Assembly (NCBI GenBank): GCA_026874595.1
Contig: CM049320.1
Location: 9,677,464 to 9,741,463 of the forward strand
From: Sipunculus nudus
Lineage: Eukaryota > Annelida > Sipuncula > Golfingiida > Sipunculidae
Direction: 5' to 3'
DNA: 64,000 nt
A model generated the notes under the pieces. That model was not told the origin of the DNA, did not search any database, and saw nothing but the letters and a program-made list of their open reading frames with translations. Each line of letters starts with the position of its first letter. The first letter of the stretch is position 1. Both the position numbers and the translations under genes were made by a program. Positions 22,663 through 34,789 of this stretch are shown here, one piece after another.

Positions 22663-23841
22663 TTAACTGATGTTTGCATGCCCTCTGAAGTATTCACTTG
22701 GTGCAATACAGTCTTGATCCCTATTCCACCATTTATCTAAGTGTTCATAGGTTTTATGAAAATTTACCTTTGTGTGTAAAAATTCACAAAGGTAACATAT
22801 AGGGTGATTCTTGGTGTCTATTTTGTAATATTGTTTCCATTCGAAGTACTGGTTATACAATGTTGCATTCGACTCCAGTTTTCTTAAATATGCTCCTAAT
22901 TCAGAAGGAGATCTGTAATCCCTGATATCGATGAACGAGTGATCAGGTAGGTATTTCTTGTATTCAAACCCACCTAAAACTATAGGCACCACGTTAAGCC
23001 CCAGCACACGCCACAATTTCTCTGTAGCATAATCCTTACAAATACTGTTCTCGAAGGACAGGTAAAATTTATAGTTTTTTTCCAACATAGAGTAGCAAGC
23101 TTCCCTGTCTGAACATTTCAAAGGGCCACATCTACCATAGATATCAACGTTTATGTATTTCTGAAGTTCGTTTGTGTATTGTCTTCTGTGGCTTTGGGTA
23201 TGACAGTTACTTACAAACCATGCAACCAGTTTTGTTTTTCCCTTAGAGTAATCAAACGGCTTTTGCGGGATTTTCGCGGGTCGTTTCTTCACCAAATATC
23301 CGTATCGTCCATTAATGTCCGAATCATAACGGTACGTGTTGGTTAGATTAAACATCCCGTTAAATGCTCCCATTCTGAGGCTATGAATAGGTGATTCCGC
23401 CAAAAGAAATACGAAATATTGCCATGGAAACCGGAATGTTGGCATTCTAGATGGGGAACCAATGTTTCTCATGTGTACAATTACAGCATGGCTCGCATTG
23501 AACTCCGATCGATTATTTGTCGTTTCACATTCAGTAAAGGTGCAGTTGTGATCCAGAAAGGGACGTCGTCCAAATCCAAATCCATAATCAGGATTAGAAA
23601 AGAAAGGGGTCCAGAACAGAATTTTCTTTAGCCGCCATTCATCGTCGGAAGTGTTTGTGAGATCACTATGAAAGAAAGTTCCAAACATCCCTGCAATCCT
23701 GGTTAATCTATGTGGTATTAACTTCAAGGAGAAATACTGAAGAGGTAGATCTCGAAGAGATATATAAAAAGTTAACATAACAAAGGAAAGTCCAATTAAA
23801 ACAATAAAAATGAATTTTTTTGCGTTTATTTTAGAAGACAT
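22663..23841 (-). CDS. Alpha-1,3-fucosyltransferase (GT10 family)
   Basis: A 392-residue type II Golgi membrane enzyme predicted to transfer fucose from GDP-fucose to N-acetylglucosamine or related acceptors on glycoproteins or glycolipids. Residues 1-8 are a short cytosolic tail, 9-29 one membrane anchor, then a stem and the lumenal catalytic domain. Diagnostic GT10 motifs are YKFYLSFENS (about 257-266), KDYATEKLW (269-277) and VPIVLGG (285-291), which form the GDP-fucose binding core. N-glycosylation sequons lie near 63, 99, 110, 115, 165 and 315. The length is usual for the family and the coding sequence is in a single exon. A splice acceptor (tttttttttcag, AG at 23886-23885) lies 43 bases upstream of the start, so a 5' UTR intron is likely. 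Acceptor specificity cannot be told from sequence. A broken paralogue begins the window. Confidence 0.95.
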   Translation of the reverse strand: MSSKINAKKFIFIVLIGLSFVMLTFYISLRDLPLQYFSLKLIPHRLTRIAGMFGTFFHSDLTNTSDDEWRLKKILFWTPFFSNPDYGFGFGRRPFLDHNCTFTECETTNNRSEFNASHAVIVHMRNIGSPSRMPTFRFPWQYFVFLLAESPIHSLRMGAFNGMFNLTNTYRYDSDINGRYGYLVKKRPAKIPQKPFDYSKGKTKLVAWFVSNCHTQSHRRQYTNELQKYINVDIYGRCGPLKCSDREACYSMLEKNYKFYLSFENSICKDYATEKLWRVLGLNVVPIVLGGFEYKKYLPDHSFIDIRDYRSPSELGAYLRKLESNATLYNQYFEWKQYYKIDTKNHPICYLCEFLHTKVNFHKTYEHLDKWWNRDQDCIAPSEYFRGHANIS

Positions 23842-23894
23842 GACAAGGATGGGCTCCTCTCCGCTTTGCTCTGTCTTTGGGTGTCTGAAAAAAA
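23842..23894 (-). promoter_or_regulatory. 5' UTR end and splice acceptor of fucosyltransferase
   Basis: On the minus strand a poly-T tract followed by CAG (AG at 23886-23885) precedes the exon beginning ACACCCAAAG. The exon reaches the start codon at 23841. The same structure is visible in the left copy near 418-435. Confidence 0.6.
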
Positions 23895-24274
23895 AATAAT
23901 ATTTTATTTATGAATTTTGTTTGTCATATTATCAACTCACCAATGCTTTATATCCTACCTAATTTGGTTATAAGGTAATGACATTAACAACCTTATGCCT
24001 TTTCTCCCTTATTAAAATAACTCCACTAGTAATGTCATATTATCATGTATGAATATGAAAATAATATCAGGTATATACTCTAACAATAGGATGATGTTTT
24101 AACAATTAATTTTTGTTGGTTCAAAGAACAATGAAACAAGTGAACCCATTATATATTTAACGATAAACTATGTTGTTAAATCGTATATATTACATATACT
24201 GTCAGGCTATACATAATTACAGTGCATGGACACTGATGTTTCCAGCATCCTAGGTCATGTCAAGTTCAATAAAT

Positions 24275-24955
24275 TACAACCCAGAAAGGCTGGCTGACTC
24301 ATTAACAGAAAAAAATATTTTTTTTTTTATATTTATTTTATTTTGAATATATCATAATTATACAGGATAATTGACCATACAGTACCATTACTCATAACAG
24401 TTAATCCCATAAATTCAGGCTGACTCCTCAGCAATACAATACAAACAAAACAGTCTGTATGACTTTTCTCCATTACATTGAACCCAGGAAATCTGATTGA
24501 CTTCTCACTATTAGGATACAACCTTTCAATACTAACTAGAAGTCTGGTTGACCCTTCATGATGAAAATACAACACAGATGTCTGTTTGACTCCCCACCCT
24601 TACAATACAACCCGGAAAGTCTGGATGAATCCTCACCATTACAACACAATGCAGAACGTTTGGCTGATTCCTCACCCTTACAATCCCAGCATAACTGGCC
24701 GACTCCTCGTCCTTACAATACAATAGTTAAAGTTTTGCTGACTTCTCACCATTTCAATACAACTTAGGTGGTCTGGATGACATCGCACCATTACTTTGCA
24801 ACACAGAAAAATTAGCTGACTCCTCACCATTACAGTACAGCCCAGAGTGTCTGGTTAAATTCTTACCATTACAATACATCCCCGAAAGACTGACTGACTC
24901 CTCACCCTTATAATACAACCTAGAAAGTCTGACTCCTCACCAATACAACTCCTGT
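24275..24955. repeat. 39-bp minisatellite array, short copy
   Basis: About 15 units of the same 39-bp family as 930-4985 (ctcaccattacaatacaac..agaaagtctgg), with one remnant of the higher-order block at 24325-24400. Confidence 0.85.
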
Positions 24956-25428
24956 CTTTGTATCAATGGCAAGAAATACAGTTTTTACTGCTTTTCCTGA
25001 GACCTAATACCGAATCATGAAAGGTTGCAATATTGTAGTTTTTTTTGGAACTCCTGCCTTTGTTTAATGTGTTATCACAATTTTGCATTTGACAAACTAG
25101 GTTCATAAAAGTGGGAATATTTTTACCTAACGCTTCCGCCAACCATTAGGTGTTAAACCGTGAATTGTTCAAGAGATAAATGGTAGAAAAAAAATTCCCG
25201 ACATTTGATCCAAAAAGCAGATCTTTGCCTACCATTTTTATTAATCTTTTATTAGCAAAACATTTAAGAAATGTTATCTGAACCTGCATATCATATTAAT
25301 TTTATATATTAATATCAAATGATATGTATATAGCCTCTTCTTGTAACTGCTCAGATTTCATTTGGTTAAAGCGGCGACACTGGTCAATTAAGTTTGTAGT
25401 ACTTTATAGCACTGCAATATTCCTTATG

Positions 25429-25430
<2 letters not shown>

Positions 25431-25485
<55 letters not shown>

Positions 25486-25490
25486 TATAT
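25431..25490. repeat. (AT)n microsatellite
   Basis: A nearly pure AT dinucleotide run with one interruption. It is absent from the left duplicate, where only a few bases lie. Confidence 0.9.
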
Positions 25491-25630
25491 ATTTCACTTT
25501 CTTAACTTGTAATACTATCAACTTCTTAATTCTTTATCAAAAAGGTAAAATATTGTTCAAAATGAAACATATTAACAGACAAAAAATACAAATGTGAACA
25601 TCAACATTTCTTAATTATTTATCAGTAATG

Positions 25631-25631
<1 letters not shown>

Positions 25632-25687
<56 letters not shown>

Positions 25688-25694
25688 ATATATT
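25632..25694. repeat. (AT)n microsatellite
   Basis: An AT run immediately before the hairpin element at 25729-25853. The left copy has a much shorter AT run at 5640-5657 at the equivalent place. Confidence 0.9.
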
Positions 25695-25728
25695 GCATGT
25701 AGCCATTGTGTTAGTCTCTTGCTGTACA

Positions 25729-25853
25729 GATAACAGAATGAAGACGCCTTAGTGTTGACTAACTGTTTAATTCAACCTCGAGTTTTCCAAGCTTATAGCT
25801 CCTTCATCAGAAGTCAAGTCTTGTCAACACTAAGGCGTCTTCATCCTGTTATC
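25729..25853. mobile_element. Hairpin element with 31-bp inverted arms
   Basis: 25729-25759 and 25823-25853 are reverse complements over 31 bases with one mismatch, around a 63-base loop. The unit lies between AT and CT/AT microsatellites and is missing from the left duplicate, so it is probably a small inserted MITE-like element, or the tail of one, that integrates into (TA)n. Confidence 0.6.
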
Positions 25854-25860
25854 CCTCTCC

Positions 25861-25862
25861 CG

Positions 25863-25935
<73 letters not shown>

Positions 25936-25945
25936 ATATATATAT
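25861..25945. repeat. (CT)n/(AT)n compound microsatellite
   Basis: A CT run at 25861-25893 passes into an AT run. The plus-strand open frame across it (25752-25949) is an artefact of the repeat. Confidence 0.9.
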
Positions 25946-26576
25946 ATAAATTCCCAAGGAAGAACGATCAAATTTTCCTTTGACAAGAGGCAAGAGCTTT
26001 GACTATGCAGGACCTCGAGACTATAGCAGCGTGTCCATCGAAATATCAGAATATATGCTGAAAGAGCTATAATTTCTCACATGTACCGTGTTTGTGTTAA
26101 TCTCGTCAAGCAGTGGCATGACGTATAGGTTTATCTATTTTTCAATATTATATCCTCTACACACAAAATATACAACTGTTAATCCTAAAGAATTTTTTTT
26201 TACTTCTTCCGGTCAGAGTGATATCATATATATTAATAATATATATTCACATGTGATACCGACTATGAATGAATGGTTAATCAAACTGATTGATAGAATC
26301 AGAAAACTCATAATACTTAATTAAGTAAGTTCATTCTAAATATGAAAAACTACAAACGAGACAGAAACAATATTGACTGAATTAAGTTGATGTTAGACAT
26401 TGTGTATAATTCATGCTCAACGCTCTTTATTTTGCAAACCCCCCGCATAAGCCATGGAAATGTTTATTTTTGGTAGAATCAGTTATGGTCAGTTAGCTAA
26501 ATAAATAATATTTTGTGTCCTTATTATTTGATTTAAAATTATCAAGTGTTGATGACTAACCTCATCTGCCGACCCG

Positions 26577-26678
26577 GCACACTACGCCGCAAGAGTTTTG
26601 CTACGGCCAAATATATGGTCATATACCTGTATATAACTTTATATTTGGCCGTAGCAAAACTCTTGCGGCGTGGTGTGC
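26577..26678. repeat. Long inverted repeat (39-bp arms)
   Basis: 26577-26615 pairs with 26640-26678. The inner 31 bases are perfectly complementary and there is one mismatch in the outer eight. The loop is 24 bases. The left arm is conserved in the left duplicate (about 6345-6377), but the right arm is absent there, replaced by a TG microsatellite. Confidence 0.8.
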
Positions 26679-27112
26679 ATAGCATTAAATTGCTTTACAG
26701 AATAATGATATTGAAATTCACCGATAAGAGATCTCGTCGAAAGCTATTGCTGCCTTCAAATGATCCACTGCACGATTGTGGGTAATTTCCTTGCTGTGTG
26801 TCTTTATTGAATAGTATCATGAAAAGCGATACAATCGGTAACTTTGCGTAGGGAAGCTTAGATATCAATGTTATGGATATTGTGATCTTTATTGCACTTC
26901 ATTATATAAGTATCTGGACAAAATCTTAGCTACTATATATTGGTAAAAGGTAGTATAGTGCTTGATGCCATGGTTTCACCCACATATTGAAAATAGGAAA
27001 GCCTTTGACGTCAACGTAATGATTAAATCTTGAATAACAATTGTAATTTTTTTCCAAGTTTCACAATGATGACGTCGCCACGATGTCAATGCCTAACCCG
27101 CAAACCCTGGAA

Positions 27113-28769
27113 ATACCCAAAATTTAATAATTAAAATGGGACCTTTAAATACTATTTTTGTCCACAAAATACATTCTCTATTTATAACGGTTTCAATGAA
27201 TTTTACGGATAAAAGGGACATCGGTCAGGGAAGATATATATAGAATGGACGGGCGGATCGGTATATTTCAAGATGTGCTGCGCGAATACAACAGGGCAGC
27301 AGGCAATTGGACCGGATGTGCTTAGCTTCTGATTTGAGGAGTAGCTGAACTTTTTCAGTTCTCTTTCAAAATTGTCGAGTGAAAAAGTCAAACCTGTCTA
27401 GAGAAGCCCCTGATTAGAAGGTGGTCAGTATGACACTGATAGGGGAACAACAGAACGTACATGTAAGGTGCCATTAGAAACGACCAGCTACTTTTGATTG
27501 TATTCCCCGGTTGGACGCATATGGTTTATGGTTGCTTTCCAGTACTCTATTGGCTTTGCGTCATAGGATCACGCGACTGCTGGTGCGATTATATGTGTCT
27601 GTAAGAGAAATAATGTGGCACCTGCAGGTGGACGATGATCACAGCATCGACTATTTCGTGATACGTAACGCAGGTGCAAGAATGTCGGTAAGGGATTATA
27701 ACCAGCACAGTGGTTGGGCAAGAAAAAAAAACATTTCTTTGTGTGCATGGTCATGTCACAATTTGCAACTGTTCCGTCCCTCAGGGATTGTAGGGCGGTA
27801 AACTTGATGGTTCAATGTACTTCAACTGAGCAAATAAATCGTCAATCTACTCGAGAAATCAAAACTAACAGAAAGGGATATCTTATTGGAAAAAAAAAAT
27901 TGGAATACAGAAAAATAGCTGACCAGGAACAGCGTGAAAAGGTGATATGGTGTGACCTCAAAAATATCTCTGAAACAATAGCCTTCATTGGGAGGCTGCA
28001 TAGTGAGTTTTGAGAGTTCAAAGGAATGACCAATATGTGTGATTCATAACTTAGTTTTCCGTCATTAACTATTGTCTGTTCCACTACCCTTGTCCACCTG
28101 AATTATTGCGATTATCCCTACCTAAGACAAACTTGCCAAACAAAATTTGCACCAATTACAAAAAGAGGCAAATGCGTAAATGTGTGTACCTTCATTGATC
28201 ACAAAAAATATAAAAATATATTATATAATAATAAAATAATATTATTTATTTATTTATAGGTTGGATAAAACAAATATAAACTTCGTTCTGTTACGTATTC
28301 AAGTGCCTAACTATATGACTAAAAACAGGGAAAACTACATTGACATTGTTGCTGCTAGAATGGAAAGTGAAGACCTTGCAAATTTTAACAAGAAAGAGCA
28401 CATTACTGATGATTTTGTCGTTATTATAAAAATTGATCGGGACACGCAAAGAGAAGTCCAGTGGATAATTCACATAGATGCCTCAAGAATTCTAAATTTA
28501 GGTGATCATCTAGCCCACTAGGCTATCTTGGATTTTTCCTATATGGGGGGGGGACCATGTCTTACCCCGTGTCCGTGATGATATTGATTGATCAATATAA
28601 ATTATATTGATCTCGGACCTCGGGGACAGTCCATCTCCATGATATAGGGGCCATAAAACAAATCAGCATGATTGTCGAAAAGACGACGAAGCAAGTGCAG
28701 CGTGCTTACAAGGTGTCGTTGAGATAGGTGATGGAAACTTTATGTACTTAATATGACGAAGACCTCAGA
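27113..28769. other. Unassigned stretch before Helitron Rep relic
   Basis: No recognised gene. An 86-codon plus-strand frame at 28261-28521 (contains KNRENYIDIVAARMES and VVIIKIDRDTQREVQW) is clean but matches no family I know. It may belong to the same decayed Helitron, whose Rep begins about 250 bases later. Other open frames (27511-27801, 27714-28013) lack motifs. Confidence 0.35.
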
Positions 28770-29960
28770 GAACATGATGAATGTGCATTTTAAGAAGCAT
28801 CTAGTGCCTGGGCTGCCATATGAAGCAAGTATGATAAATGAAGATCCTGGATTGCTCAACAAAATAATCAGTTTTGCACCAGCCGATGGAGCAAAACCTA
28901 TTACAAATTATGAGTGTTCCTAACTTTGTGGAAGCCTTACAAGTACCCGTAGGGGGCAAATGCCCTGACACCTGAGCGGCCTCTGCACTGGAAGCGTCGA
29001 CAATATTTCAATCCAAGATTGCGTGGTGTTGAAGGCAGGTTCTCATGATCGATTGAGAACATTTTGACTGCACAATATGCAAGCGAATGTAAGCAAGTTA
29101 CAAGTCATATTTATTAATACATTTTCATATGATGGTAACAAACTTTCATGGGAAAGTTTTCACTGCAATCATTGTTAAAAAAGTAGAAAAGATGTCAGGT
29201 TTTGTAAAACCAGACTAAACACGTCAAGAGAACCTTGCTTATTTCGAATCTGAATTTAATGTTTTAATCATTGTGCGACAGCTGTGATCACCAACGTTAT
29301 TTTACAGTTTCCGTTGCTGACATACAATTGCCTAAGTGATTAAAAAATAGCGAGACGGTATGGGACATTATAGACTGACAAACAAGTATCTTTTTGCTGA
29401 GAGATCACACTGGCTGAGAAGGAACCAAGTGACTGCTGCACGACAGTTTCAGTACAGGTCAGAACTGTTGTTCAGAGATGTTTTCAAATCAAAAGCTCTA
29501 CCATTAGCGGAAAAAGTTGTTTACGTTATTCGAATAGAATTTCAGGTTCCTGGTTCTCCTCATGCATATACACGCTTATGGATAAAAGATGCGCCGGAGA
29601 GTTGATTCTGATTCAAATAAAGTAGTGACATCATATGTTGACAAATACGTAATTTGTGCAATACCTGCTGATGAAGGCGCAACTCTGCAATAAAATAATC
29701 GAGAAATTGCTCACTCAGTCAGGTTATTGCAGGAAGAAAGGACCGCGTAGGTTCAGCTTTCTTAGACCATCTATTCCTTTCATCACGAAGGAACCAGGTG
29801 ATGAAATGATAAAACGGAAGAAGACTTGTGCATCCAGTGTACTCCAAAAAGTGAAAGATGTAATTTCTGATAAGGATACGTCAAAAGACTCCACATTGAA
29901 AAAAAGTTTCTCCGCAAGACTATATTCAAGAGCTAAGGCCTTCTACCTAGGGTATTAGCT
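28770..29960 (+). pseudogene. Helitron Rep/helicase N-terminal region, decayed
   Basis: The replication initiator of a rolling-circle Helitron, broken into several frames. In order: a segment with KIISFAPADGAKPIT (28860-28915), then HWKRRQYFNPRLRGVEGRFS and ILTAQYASECKQV (28990-29100), which match the helitron-like N-terminal block. Next is a damaged TLSxAD region (about 29290-29340), then QVTAARQFQYRSELLFRDV and VYVIRIEFQVPGSPHAY..LWIKDAP (29420-29600). After a frame change comes a Cys-Arg-Lys-Lys-Gly/FSFLRPS block (29715-29780). The paired HUH His motif and the SF1 helicase motifs are not visible, so this is a 5' fragment. It could be a relative of the autonomous source for elements such as 11193-13334, but that link is inferred. 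Confidence 0.75.
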
Positions 29961-31030
29961 ATAATTTTCACAAAATATTCACTCGTATTATCATCTTTGT
30001 TAAGTGCAGCAAATCCGAGTATGGACAGACACCTGTTAATGATGCCTTGAATTGTATGACACCTACAGGTCAGCCCTTCAACTTTCAATGTACGCAGAAG
30101 AATTTTTCATATTCTATTCTCTTCAACCAACCTGTGCCCCCAAGTTTTGTTTACAGAATTTTGTTTTATTGATAAGGCTTATCCCGTGTACAGTTTGTTT
30201 CTCTGATGGAAAATTGGGGACGAACTGTAATATTTTAAACAAACTGTAGAGAGCTAGGATGTAGCAAAACAATCCATATTATAACAATCCATATCTGCAT
30301 AATAAATTGATTTGCAATCATTATATAGTATTGTGAAAAAAAAGGAATATCTTTTTCCGGTCCCTTCCAGTGATTATTCGTGAAATATATTAGTGAACCA
30401 TAACATTGAGTAGAATTCGGGAAAGTTCAAATAGTCCACCACCAGCATATTTGCGTAAAATTAGGCTTACCAGCCCAATATGAATAACTAATTTGTCGTG
30501 TAATCACGGCTATATCGTGATGGAAGCGTAAAAATTAGCACAGGCTAAATATCTCTTTTTGGCTCGCGCAATCTCAGACACAAGCATGTGAGCGTGGCCA
30601 CATATTGTGACATAAAGAAAATTTACAATACATTACAAATTTAACGTTCCGTTTTACTCTTTCTACAGGTTTTCCTTGCCTCATTCACATAGGGTAAAAA
30701 AAAATAATCATATTCTAGTAAATAGAAATGTGTTACATGTCGATATTGTAACAGGTGTCTGTTTTGTTGTGCGCAGGAGTGTGACATGTGTCTGTTGACA
30801 TTCTGATTCGTGTAGCGCAAACATGGTTCGTTACTAGGGGAACCTCGCTTGTTGGGCGCTGGCTCCCATGTGCAGTCTGAAGCATAAAACACAGCGTTTT
30901 TTTTTCTAGATGTTTCGGGTCTGTTCATGTGCGTGTGTATTGTACTGTTAAATTTTCCATTCCTAGAATTTTTGGGTGAGAAGATATAAATTAGGGGCTG
31001 TGTTTGGAGACGGCAGAAAGGAAAATACCA
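29961..31030. other. No gene recognised
   Basis: AT-rich DNA with short frames (30052-30249 plus, 30641-30928 minus) lacking motifs. A TATAAA-containing stretch at about 30986-30995 precedes the duplicated block at 31056. Confidence 0.4.
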
Positions 31031-31055
31031 CCGAAGAGCGTTACTCTCTTATCAG

Positions 31056-31595
31056 TTTTGGGACCTTTTCTGATAATTGCTGTGGTTTCAGATATTAACA
31101 GATTTTATACAGATTGAATACGGACTGTCTCCAGTCTGCTTTTGGATTATTACTATTTACGTGGATTATTGGTGTTAAAGGACTCTTCTTGATTTGTGAC
31201 AGTGGTGGTACCAAGAAATCAAAGATATCATAGGATCCGGGCACTCTGGTACTGTACATTTTACTGTTAAACTGTGTAATTGTGATGATTTAGTGTATTG
31301 AAATGGTATGATTGTTCTTAGGATAAATTATATTTTTTTGTTAACAAAAAAAAACACCTTTTCGGACCGTTTCCGATGATTGCAGTGGTTTGGATTATTA
31401 CTATTTACGTCGATTATTGGTGTTAAAGGACTCTTGTTGAGCTGTGACAGTTGTGGTATCCATAAATCAAAGAGATCATAGGATCCGGACACTCTGGTAC
31501 TGTACATTTTATTGTTATACTGTGTAATTGTATTGATTTCGTGTATTGTAATGGTAGGATTGTTCTAAGAATAAATTATAGTTTTTGTTAACACA
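31056..31595. repeat. Tandem duplication (~240-290 bp units), possibly LTR-derived
   Basis: 31056-31345 and 31356-31595 share long matches: ggattattactatttacg, ttattggtgttaaaggactct, catcataggatccgg-like and ctctggtactgtacatttta words, ending in a gataaattata..ttgttaaca tail. The first unit has about 53 extra bases (31088-31140). The TATAAA upstream and AATAAA near the end (31570) would suit a solo LTR or its promoter, but no retrotransposon coding sequence adjoins it. Confidence 0.6.
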
Positions 31596-31930
31596 AAATT
31601 CACTGACTTCTTCATTCATTTCCCAAGACATTTCACGCTGCCTTGTGTTACAGCATCTGATTTTTTTTATCTCCGTAACAAAATTTGTGCTGATTACGAT
31701 TACGTGATTTGTTGTTTTAAGGTTCCGTTACAACATAAAAACGAAATTTTTGTCACATTAATATCTGGCATGAAGTCATAGGCATTGTCAAACATTATGT
31801 TCACAGCTTACTTATCGTATCTATGACAGTTTTACTCGATGTATGGATCTGTGATCTTGCGGTTCCATTTATAAATCGGTTAATACACTGCTCTTCCAAG
31901 CAACACGCTATGTACCATTTTCATACGTTG

Positions 31931-32203
31931 TTATATATGTCTTTGGAATTGTCTCATATCCAGTTTCTTTAGTCTTGCAGTATCTATCGGGAGATAATTG
32001 TACATACCCAGATGAGTACTGGAAAACATGGACATTCCTGTTTTGCTCCAGATTATGCCGCCATTTGCTTTATTAACCCATGTCTTGATATGTAATACAT
32101 TTGATATTCTGAATCTGATATACGCGTCGAACCACAGCGCCCTGTCATGTTCCAGCAGGGTATCTGTTTCCATCTCCCTTTGAGTTATGAGCTGTCTTAC
32201 CAA
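31931..32203 (-). CDS. Unidentified open frame, 90 codons
   Basis: A clean frame of normal amino-acid balance, including LEHDRALWFDAYIRFRIS, KTWVNKANGGIIWSKTG and a terminal LKKLDMRQFQRHI. No motif or family is recognised, no partner exon was found, and the region has no other coding signal. It could be an exon of a host gene, a transposon fragment or chance. Confidence 0.25.
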   Translation of the reverse strand: MVRQLITQREMETDTLLEHDRALWFDAYIRFRISNVLHIKTWVNKANGGIIWSKTGMSMFSSTHLGMYNYLPIDTARLKKLDMRQFQRHI

Positions 32204-34789
32204 AGACTGACCTTTAGTTTTTTTTTATTTTCCTCTCTTTCATTTCAGTACATTTTGTAAGATAATTTGTGCTGGTTTTAAAACCTTGGTACATCGGCAA
32301 TGGTTAGATAGAAATGCAACAGAACATTATACCTACAATATGGTAAATGCAGGGCGTCTTTAGGATTTATGTTTCGAAATGCCTGAAAGAACCATTAATC
32401 AAAGAGACAGCCATTTTTGTGGAATCCCTGACTTATTAAATGATAATTCATGTCACATTAAAAAGTAAACTGCTAGGAATAATTTTATGTCTATGCATTG
32501 CTTGTTTACAATTATATTATACACCAATGAATGTTGATGTTATGTTTAATGTAAACATTAACAATTTCAAACCATTCTTCTCTCCAGCAGATATTTATTA
32601 TTTGAAACGAGAAATTCTTTATCATCGTTGTTGTATTATTCCACCGAGTTCGAGGTGTGGAAGGCTGGCAGGGTTGGCACAACCCCATTGCGAAAGCACA
32701 AATAAAAAGGCAACTCAAACTTTAATGAGGATTTGACTACTGTACCGAGGTCAATGATATATTGTGAGTGACGTCGATTTGATGTTGACGCCGATAGCTA
32801 CTATAAGAATTATAAAACGTATAGGCACATTAAGCAGATAAAAACTGCAATCTTGAATGTTTGTTCATGCAGAATGCGTAAATGAAAGTTAAAAATTAAA
32901 TTTTTATATTAGTATCGAAATTCAACAGCGACCGTAACTTCAGTTTTGGAATATGATAATTAAAATACGTGAAAAATAAACATAATTAATATCCCAGAAA
33001 TATAACAGATTTTACAATCGAAAAGCAGATTCATTTATATGGTCTGTATAGTTTAAAATTTGTTAATTTATTATTAACTAATATGCATTCAGAAGAATTT
33101 TAGTCTGAACTTAAATCAACACAGCTACATCCAACAAAAAAGGAGATCATCAGCTGCTTTTTCTTGGAATCACTTAGCCTCATTTTACACCAAATAAATG
33201 ACACTTCTATAATCCCAAGAATATAGATTAAACATTCCTGGATACAAATTACCTTCCCGGCAGGAGCAGCAAATTTCTTCATGTGCGGAGATTAAAGGTC
33301 CAATTTGAATTGTTTGAACACAGAAACACACCTTCACGATTTCTTCCACTTGATTCTTTTAGGAGTTCGAGGTCGTTATAAATGATTTTATATTTGAACC
33401 CATGCCATGGTGTCCATGCTTTGTTGGAAGAGATTCGCGTTGTTCCAAGTGACAAAGTTAAAGTTATCCATCAACCTGTCGCTAAGGGTAACAAACCCAA
33501 GACGGGGAAGACCCAGTCGTCGCTGTATAGTTTTGTTCACAATAAAAGGAATTCTTTTCAATGTCGCATTTTAATGTTTTGGTAATTCATATTGCCACCT
33601 TTCATACAAATGTAGTTATAAGATGCCTGCATTATTTAGACTACAGATTCCTGATGTGTTTATTGTAATTTACCATTCTCTTATTTTTTTTCACCGTTGG
33701 AAAGGGAAATATCACGATACAATATGTATTGTAGAAATCTGTTGAAAAGAATTGTAATTTCTGTTCATTTAAAATACAATTGCTGTATTAACATATATTA
33801 GAGGCTTAAGGGGCCTGTTCTTATTTTTTTAATATTTTTTTTTTATTTCACTCTCGACTGTCACATACCTAGGGATACGACTCACGCAATTTAGGCTTTA
33901 AAGTTAATCACTCATATTTGATTCAGGAACTTTCTAATATAATTTTTATTGTAGAATCGATGTCCCGATTTGTTACAAGTCGCTACATCTCGATGAACCA
34001 TTATGATTGAAGAACATTTTGTGAAGTATTCTGTTTTCTAATTATTATCGGTGGAAATTAATATATCACCACACATTTGAACATAAACATTGGCTTACTA
34101 ACCTATACACAACCATAAAATCTGAGATTTTACTTTCATAACTTTCATCAAATAATAACTAAAATGTATTTATAAAATACAATGTTCAACATACAATTAG
34201 TTATAATCAGGAAATACATCAATTAATATTTACCTACCTCGTGTTCTGTTTGCCTTGGGACATCAAGTGGCTCACACTAGGTTACTTCTTACAGACATTG
34301 TTTCTTCACCCATTTGGAATTTTCGGCAGTTCATCATGCATATTATTCTTAAGTAATGGGTGATTAGACTATCCCAAATGTTGTGATTTCACACACACTC
34401 TGCAAGCAGAAAGGTTTATGGTTGCAAGTGCACCAATTATGTATGCATAATTTCCAAAGATTTTAACGATAATATTCTGTTCCTTTAAAAATCACAGCCC
34501 TAAAATAAACTTAACTCATCAAAATATATATATTTTTTTGTTAATACAAAACTAAAACAAATTTTCAAAATATTTTCTAGATGCAATATTGGTTCAAATT
34601 AAATGTGTAAAAAGTGAAAGAAGGACAAAGATCTAGATTTATGAATAAAATATATAGATGTATGTTATTGTGTTATTAATTACTGAAACTAGAGAAAATA
34701 GGGTTATGAGTGTATTATAGGGTAGTGTTTATGAAATAATCTGACGTACTGCCATGTCATTGTGTCTAGGAATACCTGCGTGTGTTTAC
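32204..34789. other. No gene recognised
   Basis: AT-rich, with short motif-free frames on both strands. It may be intron of a gene containing the exon at 34790-34901, since that exon has a donor leading into this stretch on the minus strand. Confidence 0.4.

Larger units (their letters stand above)
23460..27112. repeat. Segmental duplication, right copy
   Basis: Partner of 1-6896. It carries the intact fucosyltransferase start, a short minisatellite, extra AT-rich microsatellites and a hairpin element that the left copy lacks. Confidence 0.85.

Noticed and set aside
25752-25949. Plus-strand open frame ending in Leu/Ser and Tyr/Ile runs
   Set aside because: Covers CT and AT microsatellites and the hairpin element, so it is not a gene.
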